Assembly: GCA_018873245.2 (NCBI GenBank)
Contig: JAEMBT020000003.1
Span: 1,851,843 to 1,915,842, forward strand
Source of the DNA: Archegozetes longisetosus
Lineage: Eukaryota; Arthropoda; Arachnida; Sarcoptiformes; Trhypochthoniidae
Length of the DNA stretch: 64,000 bases
Reading direction: 5' to 3'
Made by a program: the position numbers and the translations under genes. The notes beneath the pieces are model-generated. The model was given only the letters and a program-made list of their open reading frames with translations, was not told the DNA's origin and did no database searches. Shown here piece after piece: positions 11,194-22,600 of the stretch (positions are counted from its first letter, which is position 1; every line of letters starts with the position of its first letter).

Positions 11194-12491
11194 TTGGTAC
11201 AATTGAAAAGTTCGTACCCTAACGAGGTTCTGATGATAATTAAATCATTTTTTGAATGTTTTATTTAAATATATCATATTTAAGTATTGAACGCAAAGTT
11301 TCAACTTTTTCTGTCGTTCTGTTTGGATTTTATGACTCTTTAAACAACAGTTATGTCTGAAATAAAAATTGATTTCAATTCTCGAGACTTTCGGGCTATT
11401 ATTGGCTATTGCTTTAAGAAGAAAATGTCGGCCAAAGACACGGCCGAAGAAATTAATTCAGTTTTGGGGCCAAACACTGTTTCATATGAATTGGTTAAGA
11501 AGTGGTTTCGAAACTTCAAATGCGGCCAAACATCACTTGAGGATGCTCCGCGTTCGGGTCGTCCCGTTGAGGTTACCACTGATGCGAACGTCTCTGCAAT
11601 TCGGGAACTAATTAAAGAAGACCCGAGAATCACTTTGTGTCAAATGGCAGAGATATTGAAGATGTCCGGAGAGCGCGTGCATAACATTCTGCGCAATACT
11701 CTGAACGCCAGACATCTCTGTGTCCAATGGGTGCCCCATTCCCTGACTGATCAACAAATGGCTACTCGCTTGAAGATGTGTCAGAACAACCTGAAAATGT
11801 TTGAATTAGAGGGTCGGAATATTATCAATCGATTAGTGACAGGTGACGAAACATTTGTCTATTATTACGAAAATCTGTCATCACGTGAGGCAAAGCTATG
11901 GATTCTTGAAGATGAAGAACCGCCAAAAGTCTCCAAAAGTGAGGTTCACGTGAAAAAGATATTGTACGCCGTCTTTTTCCGATCGACAGGTATTGTCAAA
12001 GTTGTGAAGCTGGAAAAAGGAGAGAAGGTCACTGCCGATTGGTATACCAACAAATGTTTGCCGCAAGTCTTTAATGCAATCAGAGAAGACCGACCAAAGT
12101 CTGGAATCAAGCGCATAATTCTACATCACGACAATGCGCGACCACATAAGGCTTCACTTACTGAAGAATTTTTGGATCAAAATGCAGTGCAAGTTATGCC
12201 ACATCCCCCGTACAGTCCAGACATTGCCCCCTGCGATTTTTGGTTGTTTCGAAAGTTGAAGAAACATTTAAGAGGGCGCCGATTCTCGTCCGAAGAAGAG
12301 ATCGATCGGGTAGTAAATGATTTCCTCAACAATATTACTCCTCGTGAGTGGCGACGGGTTTATGACAAATGGCAGGAGAGGATGAAGCGGGTCATTAGTG
12401 CTCGGGGGGATTACTTTCAAGTTTTTTGTAAAAAAATTTCAATAAAATTCATTCTTTAATACTTAGGGTACGAACTTTTCAATTGTACCAA
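11194..12491 (+). mobile_element. Full-length mariner element with perfect ends
   Basis: The 27-bp terminal inverted repeats (11194-11220 and 12465-12491, starting TTGGTACAATTGAAAAG) are identical, and TA dinucleotides flank the element on both sides (11192-11193, 12492-12493). Its 1298 bp is the canonical mariner size. It carries one uninterrupted transposase gene. Identical ends and an open frame point to a recent insertion. Confidence 0.95.
11353..12459 (+). CDS. Mariner transposase, uninterrupted DD34D
   Basis: A 368-aa protein that would cut and paste the element at its inverted repeats in the nucleus. The N-terminal helix-turn-helix region (about 1-110) includes ELVKKWFRNFKCGQTSLEDA and then PRSGRP. 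The catalytic core has VTGDETFVYYY (first Asp, about residue 157), ILHHDNARPHKA (second Asp, about 258) and the mariner signature YSPDIAPCDFWLF (third Asp). I count 34 residues between the second and third Asp, so all three are present with mariner spacing. It is slightly longer than typical mariners (about 345 aa), mainly by a tail that runs into the right end of the element. Activity is inferred from intactness only. Confidence 0.93.
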   Translation: MSEIKIDFNSRDFRAIIGYCFKKKMSAKDTAEEINSVLGPNTVSYELVKKWFRNFKCGQTSLEDAPRSGRPVEVTTDANVSAIRELIKEDPRITLCQMAEILKMSGERVHNILRNTLNARHLCVQWVPHSLTDQQMATRLKMCQNNLKMFELEGRNIINRLVTGDETFVYYYENLSSREAKLWILEDEEPPKVSKSEVHVKKILYAVFFRSTGIVKVVKLEKGEKVTADWYTNKCLPQVFNAIREDRPKSGIKRIILHHDNARPHKASLTEEFLDQNAVQVMPHPPYSPDIAPCDFWLFRKLKKHLRGRRFSSEEEIDRVVNDFLNNITPREWRRVYDKWQERMKRVISARGDYFQVFCKKISIKFIL

Positions 12492-12612
12492 TATATATCC
12501 GATATATGAAAATTAATCGCAATTTATAACGTTATTCGACTAAGCGTTGAATTGAATAACTGATGTTTTATTAGCCAATTGACTCAATAATGGTAACAAG
12601 TCTTAAATATTT

Positions 12613-12734
12613 AGGTCCATATGCACACACGTATTTAAACCCAGTTTAAGTATAAACTAGGTTTAAATTTTGAGTATGCGTAAGAAATTCTGTGTTTAAA
12701 CCTCGTATAAATACGCGTGTGCATACGGGCCTGA
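12613..12734. repeat. Short palindromic MITE
   Basis: The two halves are imperfect inverted copies: AGGTCCATATGCACACACGT at the left and the complement of AGGCCCGTATGCACACGCGT at the right. The whole is about 122 bp and would form a long hairpin. No coding sequence. A loosely similar arrangement occurs near 41735-41865. Confidence 0.65.
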
Positions 12735-13190
12735 AGTTTTATTAAATAAAGTTTAAATTAGCTTTTAAGTTCAAGTTCAGTAAGAGGTTAATTCTATCTT
12801 ACTGCCAAAGGCCTATTAAACAAAATGAAGTAATATAAAACCAAACAGAGGAAATGCTACAGTTTGTAGAGCCGGGTTTTATTAGATATTAAGGAAAATA
12901 AGTTTTGTTCTACAGGTTCTTAAAAAAAATCTACAATACCATTCTAATAATTATGCGTCAAAATGTTTTTGGACAATAGATCTAACTTTCATGCGTCTAC
13001 AAACCAGTTAAATTGATTCTTAATTATAAAAAATATTTTATTCTGATTCATCCATGATTTTTAATCATAGCTTAATATCTAGAGAAGAAATTTTCTAAAT
13101 ATCTGAATATTTTTTTTAATCTGAGCCTTAGGTTTAAGATTAAGAGTATAAAAAGCATTGAAGACTAGTTTTAAATTGAAAGGTAATTCC
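12735..13190. other. Gap between the short MITE and the SINE-like repeat
   Basis: AT-rich sequence with no gene and no repeat ends that I can recognise. Confidence 0.5.
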
Positions 13191-13470
13191 AATTGGATCT
13201 GGGTAGCCCAAGTCTGTTGGCGTGGTGGCCAATACGCCAAACTTTGGGGAGCGGGTTCGAATCCCGCTGTGGCGTACTGCTTCCTTCTACCAGGTAACAC
13301 TGGGCCGAGAAGGAAGAGAAGGCTCAGGGGATCTCGGACGACCGCGGTCCCAAACTGAGGGACGTAACTAGGTAGAGTCTGCTCTTTGAGACCACCAGGC
13401 GACAGACTCAGAGGGCTCAGGTGTATCCTCTTAAAACTCTGACACTATCCTCGTTGCAGTACCATTGAGT
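13191..13470 (+). repeat. tRNA-derived SINE-like repeat
   Basis: A GC-richer island in AT-rich DNA. Around 13213-13272 it has an A-box-like TGGCGTGGTGG and a perfect polymerase III B box GGTTCGAATCC inside a 5-bp T-stem (GCGGG and CCCGC). No acceptor stem pairs around it, so this is a tRNA-like head rather than a tRNA gene. The body continues to about 13470. The family is not recognised. Confidence 0.5.
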
Positions 13471-13531
13471 AAAAGCAGCGACCCCTGGCCTTAGTTGTGG
13501 GCTGTGCAGGGAACAAAACAACAATTGAGTC

Positions 13532-14195
13532 TGGGTCGAAGCACCGACAATCAAGGTGCCGACAGTCAATGCACCGACAAGTCATAGTACCTACAAGTCA
13601 TAGCACCTACAGGCTATAATTATAAAGGATTGAACTAACTTATACAGAATCAAACTGAGCTCTACAGAACTTGACTAAAATCTAATGTATCTAGCTGAAA
13701 CTTACAGAATCGAGCTAAACTCTACAAAATTAAGCTATGATCTAACAAATTTAGCTAAGACTCGCAATCAATTGAACTATACTGGATTGAACTGAATGTG
13801 GGTTGAAGTACCAAGTTAAAAACTAACATATTCACCTTAGTCATAATGAATTTTATTTAAATGTAATAAACATTGTAATAAATGAATTAAATAAAAAAAT
13901 ACACAGAAAAAGATATTAAGTTGATAAATTATGGGCGATTCCTTTTAAAAATTCCAAAACCGAGCGATTACTTCGATCATTTATGACTAATCGAATTCTT
14001 TTTTTGCGATCTTCGTCTCGCTTTTTGGGCTTCTGACGGGTTCTCCCCGTAGAACAGCATCAATTTGATTCGAGAAATTCTATATAGTTCAGTCTAATTC
14101 TGCACAGTTCAGTTCGATTCTGTATAAGTCAGTACAATTCTTTAAAATTATGACCAGTCAGTACTATGAATTATCGGTACTTTGATTGTTGGTAC
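13532..14195. mobile_element. Element with GGTCGAAG ends and internal ~20-bp repeats
   Basis: The left end (GGTCGAAGCACCGACAATCA) and the right end (complement of GGTCGAAGTACCAACAATCA) are inverted copies with two mismatches over 20. Both halves contain imperfect ~20-bp units of the type CAGTTCGATTCTGTATA, in opposite orientations. A relative with similar internal units is at 37600-38150. No gene inside. Confidence 0.6.
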
Positions 14196-15184
14196 TTCGA
14201 CCAGGTTTCATTTCAATTACTAAAAGTTTAGAACTAACCTTAGTTTTGATATCCTTATCAAACTTTTAGCTTTACTTTAGTACAGATTGATATGAATGAG
14301 ATTTAGCGCTAATAATCATTTGTAAAGTATGCAAATCATTCATATGTCATTATTCATACCTTATTATTCATGTTATTTTAGTTAAAATCTGAATAATTTT
14401 CGCGATAAGACTTATGAACTACTTATCTCTATATTATTTTGCTATTTGTCAAGAGTTGAATAATTAAATGAAATCAGAACCTATATGTGTATATGTCTTA
14501 ATGTGTACCTTTTAATATTTAGCTTTAAACCTAAGACTCTTCAAAAAATATTCATCTATAACACCAGGCTATTCAAACTGTAATATTTTTTTGTTTTAGA
14601 ATTACGTTATTTAATTTTTTAAATAGGCCTTTGGTGATAAGATAAAAATGACTTCTTATTGAACTTGATTTTAAAAAATAATTAAAATTTTATTCGATTA
14701 AAATTAAAATTTAAGACTTGCTATCTTAATTAAGTCAATTGACTGGTGATTATTTGACGAATAAAACATCAATTATTCAATTTGACGCTTAACTGAACGA
14801 CATTATAAATTTCGATTAATTTTCGAATATCGAATTTATAGAATTAAAAATTCTAAACTTAAATTTATAAGAATTTTGCAGAAGTCATGCCAGTCCTTAA
14901 TTATTATTAAGATAATAACAAACTATTACTTATAAATATTATATACTCCTTTACAAAGATCGTTAAAGGCTCAATAATTTTCAATTTTCTAATAACGAAA
15001 TCATTAGTAATATATCCTTCAATTCAATATTAAAACTCATTGGAAAATATTTTTAAACTAATGATTCATTGATAAACTCCTGTTTTAAAAAGTTGACCTA
15101 AGTCACTTGTTGTAAGTAAAATCAAAGCACTTCACATTTAATGTAAATTTTATTCTTAGAACAAAGATGAAAAGTTTCTATCTA
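14196..15184. other. AT-rich region without recognised features
   Basis: No gene or clear repeat ends seen between the two flanking elements. Confidence 0.5.
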
Positions 15185-15909
15185 CACACAATTTCAAAAC
15201 TAACTGGGACACTTTAAATTGATATAACTTTCCAACCGATTGACCGAATTAAGTCAAATTTTTGCAAAATAACCAGTAAACATATAGAATTTATTTGCAT
15301 CAGGAACCATTATAATATCTTGTAAAATAAAAATGTTATTAAAGGAAATATCAAAATCTATAATAAATATGTTTCATATCTTATATAAATGAACATTTGC
15401 ACCTTTAACTTAATAAAATTACCATTATATTAATTAATTAGACGTAATTTGTTGACGGTATTTTTTACGTTTTGAATACAAATTATCTTTAACTGTTGGA
15501 AGTACTCAATCATGTGTACGAACAAATGCGAGATGTTTCTTGGCGTCAATATTTCATCAATTTGATTGACTCAATGCCCCGTCGATTGCAAACAGTGATT
15601 GATTCTAATGGAAGTTATACACGATATTAATTGATATTAATTTATAATTTCATGAATTTGATTTATTTTCACACATACTTTGTTAAAAGTATTTTATTTT
15701 ATAAATCTATCCATTAATTATCTAAACAAATATGAATTTCTCGTTTTTCTTTTATAACTTTTTTGTTTATTGAGATATTTAAATGATTTCTTTTGTAATA
15801 AAATTCTATATGTTTCTAGATTATTTTGAAAAAAATTTCATTAAAATTGCTCTACTCATTATAGAGTTATAACCATTTAAAGTGTCCCAGTTAGTTTTGA
15901 AATTGTGTG
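15185..15909 (+). mobile_element. Tc1-type deletion derivative with perfect 35-bp ends
   Basis: The terminal inverted repeats at 15185-15219 and 15875-15909 (starting CACACAATTTCAAAACTAAC) are identical over 35 bp, with TA duplications at 15183-15184 and 15910-15911. The 725-bp element retains only the C-terminal end of a transposase, so it depends on an autonomous relative. Confidence 0.92.
15493..15630 (+). pseudogene. C-terminal remnant of a Tc1 transposase
   Basis: The last 46 codons of a Tc1-family transposase survive (including WRQYFINLIDSMPRRLQTVI and then NGSYTRY before the TAA). The DNA-binding and catalytic parts are deleted. Confidence 0.85.
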
Positions 15910-15911
15910 TA

Positions 15912-16678
15912 TACAAAATCACTACAATTCATTTTATTCGATGTTTACGTACAATTAAAGATTACCAATCCGAAGATTTATTTAAATTTTTTATTTGATT
16001 TTCTTTTTTTGACAGGTGTCCTTTTATTAGATTTTTCAAAATTATCGTGAAAATCTCTCGCGTTTTAGAAATAGGCACTGTTTCTTAATAATATAAATTT
16101 TTGTAAAATTTAGAATCGGATTTAGGTATGTGTTTCATAAGCTTTTGAATATCTAAAAATTTGCCACATGAAATCTGCAAACTTTCTCATAAGCCAAACA
16201 TAATTCATTCAAATAATTTTCAATTTTATGAGTGTCAAAACCAGTTTTGAATAATTCTAACGAGATAACATATTCTGAATACAAAGAGATAGAGATTCTC
16301 GTATCAGTTCCGATGAATCGAGTTTTCTGAAATTATTGTTATGAAAATCAATATTTATTTTAGAAAAATGTGTTAATTATGATAGAGTTCAGAGATAAGC
16401 GTCCTGGACAAATTTGATTAATAATGATCCAATTTATAACCTAAATACTTGAACTTTTTCTTAGACTTTTCTTAAGTCCTTTGAATTTTCTAAGCGTTAA
16501 AGAGTCTACTCTTCGACTAACGTCCTCAAATGTAAATTATGACAAATGCCATGACTAAAAATTAAAGAAAAAGTTTGTTCAAAAAATTGAATATGAGTTT
16601 GAATAAACAAAGACGACGACCTATTAAGACACTGATAGCACATGAGATCGGAATTAATGTAATGAAGTATCGATTGTA
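15912..16678. other. Region downstream of the Dscam-like gene
   Basis: No further coding exon recognised, except that the minus-strand frame after the Dscam stop (16678 to about 16560) encodes a hydrophobic stretch described under findings. No cytoplasmic-tail exon is evident. Confidence 0.4.
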
Positions 16679-19600
16679 TCATTTATCTGCATGATCTGTT
16701 GCAGTTGCGGTGAGCGGTGCAATCGTTCCTTATGACATAAAATCGACTAGTTATTATCTAAACTTTTGCCATACCTGCCTCTAATTAGTACAGTAGTTTA
16801 CCTCCAGTTTCTGTGAGAGTCGCGAAAACATATTCCGCTTCTATTAGGAACAAAATCGATATTAGTTTGAAATAATATGAAAGTTTTGGTCATTCATATT
16901 TTCAGGTCTTGTTTATCTCAGGATTAAACTTAGTTCTATCGTTGAAAAGGCATTTCTTATTAATAATGGGTTCTCGTTAGGAATAATGGCTCAGTTTTGT
17001 GCTGAAGGTTTTGAGCGGACAATACAATAATTTTCTGAAATAGAATACCTGTACTGCCTCCATCGCTGTACGCACAAATCAATAGATTGTACCACGTAGA
17101 AGGCTAAAATAATTGAATTATAATTGAATTATCTTATAAAATGACATAATTATACGACAATACCTTTAATCCATTTATTGTTAATATTTGCAAATCTGGC
17201 GAAACATTATTAGAGACAATAATCCATTCGTTTTGTTTGTACTCTTTGTATTGAACTCTAAAGTAATTTATTTTACAAAATCCAATACTTTTCCATGAAT
17301 TCAAGTGTAGCTCTATTTCAGTTGAATTTATTGATATTAAGGCAGTTCTCTCAGGACTCAATCCAACTAAACGTATATAAATAAAAAGCAATTTATTCGT
17401 CTCTACGTTTTGATGATTTTGCAAAAGTCTATTTCTCAGAAGCAATTTACTGATTGAAACAAACAAATCAATTGCTTAAATACCTCCTACTTTTGTTAGG
17501 TCTTTAGAAACCACTTCCGACGCCGGACTCGTTCCAACATCATTAAAAGCTATTATATAGAACTGATAATTAGAGCCACAGCGAAGGCCTGTTATCGTAA
17601 ATATCCTTAAATTTCCATCGATTATATTTTTATATTCCTGCCATTCTTCTGGTATTTGACGATAATAAATGTGGAAACCTTTTTCAAATAACATCTTTAG
17701 CTTTCATCTGTACTTTTAATATCATAATTGTACTTTTGATCATTAAGAGTGTAAGATAGATTCAAACAAAAGTTACGATATGTTTGCATTTACATAAAAG
17801 TTTATGAAAATCCAATTTCAGTATTAAGTAATTGTTCAATCAAGCAAACAAACTATATCCAAAAATTACTAAATTGTCCTAAAGAAGTATGTCAATTTAC
17901 TATGAGCCAGTGGAGGTAATTGCAACATCATAAGACCTATATCAAAATACTCACAAGTTCTAGTACTAAAACTTTGTTGCTGACCGCACCGTTGTAGGTC
18001 ACCGGGTTTAGCCGCTAGAGGGCTTCAAATATAAAACTCACAGAATCTATTCCCACTAATTCGACCATGTCGGGCATAAGAGCCCCCATGGTAGGTTTGA
18101 GATCCAAGTGTCCCGGCACATTGGACCACTTCCACTTTCCTCCCATGGCATTTCAGTTGGTAACCCAATGCTATTACGTATAAGAATACAGTCTCGACAC
18201 CAGAATAGCACAAAGACTTTGTCTACGTTTTAGTAGACAAAGAAAAATCTGGTGCTGAGTACTGTTGTCAGTGCAAAAATAGCTTTAGAACTGTCGGATG
18301 TTGGGCCCATATCATGACAGTTCTGTGGTATCTCGGGTATGACCGGCACCTTCTCGAGATTCTAGAACCTGCTGCCTCATTAAATGAGGTTTGTTTGGTT
18401 CTGGAAAGCATTGACACAGGCTCTAACTAGTTGTGGCTAGTGAGCACTGGAAGGGCCTAATGGCCTGGACCACACACCCTTAGAAATATTTTTTGGGTGG
18501 AATACGTTTGAAAGGATAAAGATATGCGATCGTCTTATTTTAAGCTTAAGGCCAGATATAAATGGCTAGAAATTTTATTTTAGACGTTGGAATGGCAGGT
18601 TGAAAGATATATGTATGTCTATGAGCCACTCAAATGTCTTTTATCAGACTTGGCAACATCTTTGTTTTGAACCGTTTTTGAGTCATACAAAAGTATTATT
18701 TAAGACTCATGAATAGAATATTTTTTTCGGCGCACCAATCGCAACATGTATTCGCGAATAAATGATTTATTATATATTTTAAGTAAACTGCCATTTTCCA
18801 TGTTCTATTGAAAAATTAACATCATCATCGGTTCAGCATGTTTGGATTAATAGGATTCGGCACCTCGTATTCGTGTTTTCCTCAATTTTTGATTACAACT
18901 TTAGAGCCATCTAGCGGGTGAACCCCGCCCTCAACAACCATACTCTCATAAGCAAAGTTGTAGTACTTGACCCCGCAAGTATTATATTTTGGTATAGGTT
19001 TTGCGATGTTGTAATTACCTCCAAAAATGGACTTCTTCCTTTATCTATTTATCACTTTGTTCAAAACTTATCGCAATTTATTTACTTTTTACTTTCGCAT
19101 TCCGTTCTCACCTCTTATAGGATTTTCTTCATCGATAATCCACGTAAGATTAACTGAAGTCACGTCCAACGTGTCTAATAGTTTTAGTTTCGGAGCTAAA
19201 GGTGAATCACTCCTAAGTTTTGGCAAAATGTAAAGATATAAGTGTTTCTGATACAAAAACTAAAAACTAAACTTACTCTAAAGTTTCGCCTGAAACTTGA
19301 GATTGTGGACCTGCGCCTGAAATACACAAAATCATAAGTCTGAGGTTCTGTCAAAGTCCGCTTGACGAATATATTTTGTCTGATTTTTTGATTATTGAAA
19401 GATAATTTCTACAAAATTTAATATCCAATGAGATCAATCAATGATAATATTAGAAACAGGTAATGCGCCGAAATCGTAAATATTTGAAATTTCTGACTAT
19501 AAATATTTTTCTCGTAAAATAAACGTTAAAACTGGAAATTGTTTCAAACAAACCTTTATTGTTGAACGCTTGAACTGTTATTAAATACTTGGTTGACTTC

Positions 19601-22600
19601 TCTAAAGAACTTAATATAAATTCCATGTCTTTACTGTGAGTGAATTCAACAGTTTTAAAAGTCATCAGCTTTTCTGAATTGACGGCTTTGTATCCGATAT
19701 AATATCCTTTGACACTTGTCGATACCTTATTGTCATTTGGAGGCTTTGAATAATTAATAAATTGATTAGAATATTGAAAAACATATCTTTAGTAGAAATA
19801 CCCGCCAACTTATTTTGAGAGATTGCGAGCTCAAAGAAAATACTTTGATATCAGTTGGAGGATTTGAAGGCACTTGAAAGTAAATATTAAATAATTATAT
19901 TTTGGTTTGGTCCAAATAGTTAATACTGGTAGAGGACTCACTTTCTTCATCAGTTGTGGCACTGATTTCACTGAAACCACTATTTCCGATTGCATTTATA
20001 GCATAAATGCGAAAATGGTATTTAGTTAAAGGCTTTAAATCTGTTATTGACAGCTGAGTTTCTGATTTAGAATAAAATTCTGTTGAATAGGAGTTTGTGT
20101 CCCACGAATCTGGTTCAAAGAAAAAACTTAGTCATTAATAATTTGAATGATTTGCTTAGGTGCTTTTTAAGATAATATATAGCTATCTGCTAAATACTAA
20201 AGTCTCATTTTGTCTGTCGATCCACAATTATATTGTTAAGATTCTACAAATCGTAACCACTAGACAAAGGCATGATTTGATTTTCATCAATATCGTTAAT
20301 TTTTCTCTGGTTAGAATTGAAACGAGCTCTATGTTATCAAAGTTTATAATTGACATCAAATTTTGATCTTCAATTTAGTTGTGTTCACAGTAGTAACAAC
20401 TGTTTAAAGTCATTCACTTTTATGAGCTTCTGTGGCAGAGTTGACGTCAACTTAAGGATGGATTTCAAATGATATAAAAGATTCTCACGGTGTAAGCTAC
20501 TGTCATGTTTGGTTTGTTAAATCAGATTTTTATGCCTTATAATCATGTATGAATGCAAATATCGCTTATTCGAAAAAACTTTTAATTAATTAACGCTGAA
20601 TTTTTAAAATATCAACGAAAATTGCATTTTCGTTGATCAAAGTCATCATTGAACATATATATATATATATTTAACGCTATGAAATGCTTTATTTTTAATT
20701 AACTAATCGAAGTCGTAGTGGAAAAGTTTCTTTAAACAGTATTCCTAGTACGAAACGGATTGAAAATATGGTTTATAATTCAAATGTAAGCAACATATTT
20801 GTAGTGAAATTTGAGAGAGAGAGAGAGAGAGAGGACTGAAACCTTTGTCTGTTTTCCATTGAATGATACATCTGGAAATTGGACTATTTCCAGAGAAAGG
20901 TATCAACCACTTAAGTGAAACACTTCTACTGCTAATATCAACTACTCGTAGTCCACTTGGTGGTTCGGGCACTTCTTCAACAAGTAATTGTGTATTCATG
21001 TCCGACTGGCCGTAAACATTAAATGCAATGCATCCATATTGTGCCGAATCCTTTCTCTTGGCTGACGGACTCATCAGTTCTGAGACTAAGCCATCGATCG
21101 TTTGTTTCTCAGTTATAGTATAACTAAAGTACAAATTCAAACATAAAAACCGTTTTACAAAACAAAACAACACTAATGGCTATTAAATTGCTTTCACTTC
21201 TTATCACTAATCAAATCGATATCATCTCGGTCTCGAGTCCATTTTATAGACAAAGGCTTTTCACCAAAAGCTTCGCACGTGATTCGAATCGTATCCCCCT
21301 TTAGGACACGAATCACCTGAAAATTCTTCGTAAAATGGGCGCCGATATTGACGGATAGCCTGACCATAATCGAAATGTTGGCTCCTGCTCCATTACCAGC
21401 TTCACAAACGTATAGTCCCCGGTCAGACTTTTCCACTTCTTTTATAACAAGTGATCCGTTTTCCAGAGACTGAATGTGATAATTGCTCGAAACAGACTTG
21501 AAGTCATTTTTGTGAGCACCTAAACAACAGCAACAATAATAACGCAAATAACTATTGAGCAGAAATTTATTTAGAAGAAAGCTTTCACTATAATTAGAGT
21601 CGAACGATAAATGTAAAAATGAAGGACTCGAACAAAAGTTAATTTCTTTATTGAATGACTTGACTTTTCTCCAGACTTAAGCGCACTCTAAAAAATATCA
21701 CAACAATTTCTTAAATGAAGACTTCAAATTTTTATTGATTATTATATTAAAAAGAGCTGCTATAAAAAGTGTGACTAACTTAACTGATAATTATAGGGCA
21801 TATCACACTTTAAAAACTAAGATTTGAAAGTTTAAAATCAAATCAAGTTTAAAATACTTTTAAGTTTAATATTTTTGATAGAAAATGATGACATTTATCT
21901 CGTTATGATCATAGTATCAGGTGAGGATATAAATTTTGCAAAGGTAAATCCAGTCAATAGTTTATTGTTTTACTCATAACAACCAAACTAAATACATATT
22001 ATTTTAGAAAAATGAATGTATTTTTATATTTATTTATCGAAGAACTGAATTGGTATCATTTTCAGCAACCTTACGGACTTTAGTTCTCAGTCTCACAAAA
22101 AGGCACTGGAAATAACTTTGGTTGAAAGTTTTAAGTTTAAGATTGGCTATTTTTAATTAGTTGCTCAACCACAGTTGCTGTCCACCTATTTGCATAAACC
22201 CTACTATTGATTTCAGTCCAAAGTTCTTCTATAGACGGAACCGAAAGAAGATTTTTGTTGCATATATCGCATATAAAGCTTACCGTAAACTTCAATGGTC
22301 TCAAGTATAATGAGCTGATGCCAAGTCAGACCAGAATATAATACTCTGACCACAATGGAACTTACGGATAAATGGCATTAACTTCTTCGTAATACACTCA
22401 GTTTTATGCACTTTGCATTAATATCGCTCCGCGATCTCAAAAAAAATGCATTAGAATGATCTTTACGATCATTCCTAATATAAAGTTTTCCAATCATTTC
22501 TCAGTGTTCATATTGATCTTAACTATCCATACTTTGCATTATTAATTTTTTCATAAAATATTTCATGCTAATCAAAAGTAGAGATTATTGGCTTTATAAT

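Noticed and set aside
13213-13285. A tRNA gene
   Set aside because: The T-arm and B box are excellent, but no acceptor stem or proper anticodon arm can be folded; it fits a SINE head better.
16991-17033. An alternative next Dscam exon after 17049
   Set aside because: An AG acceptor at about 17034 opens a short in-phase frame ending in TGA, but it lacks similarity. The exon at 16840-16802 gives EAEYVFATLTETG, the conserved continuation.
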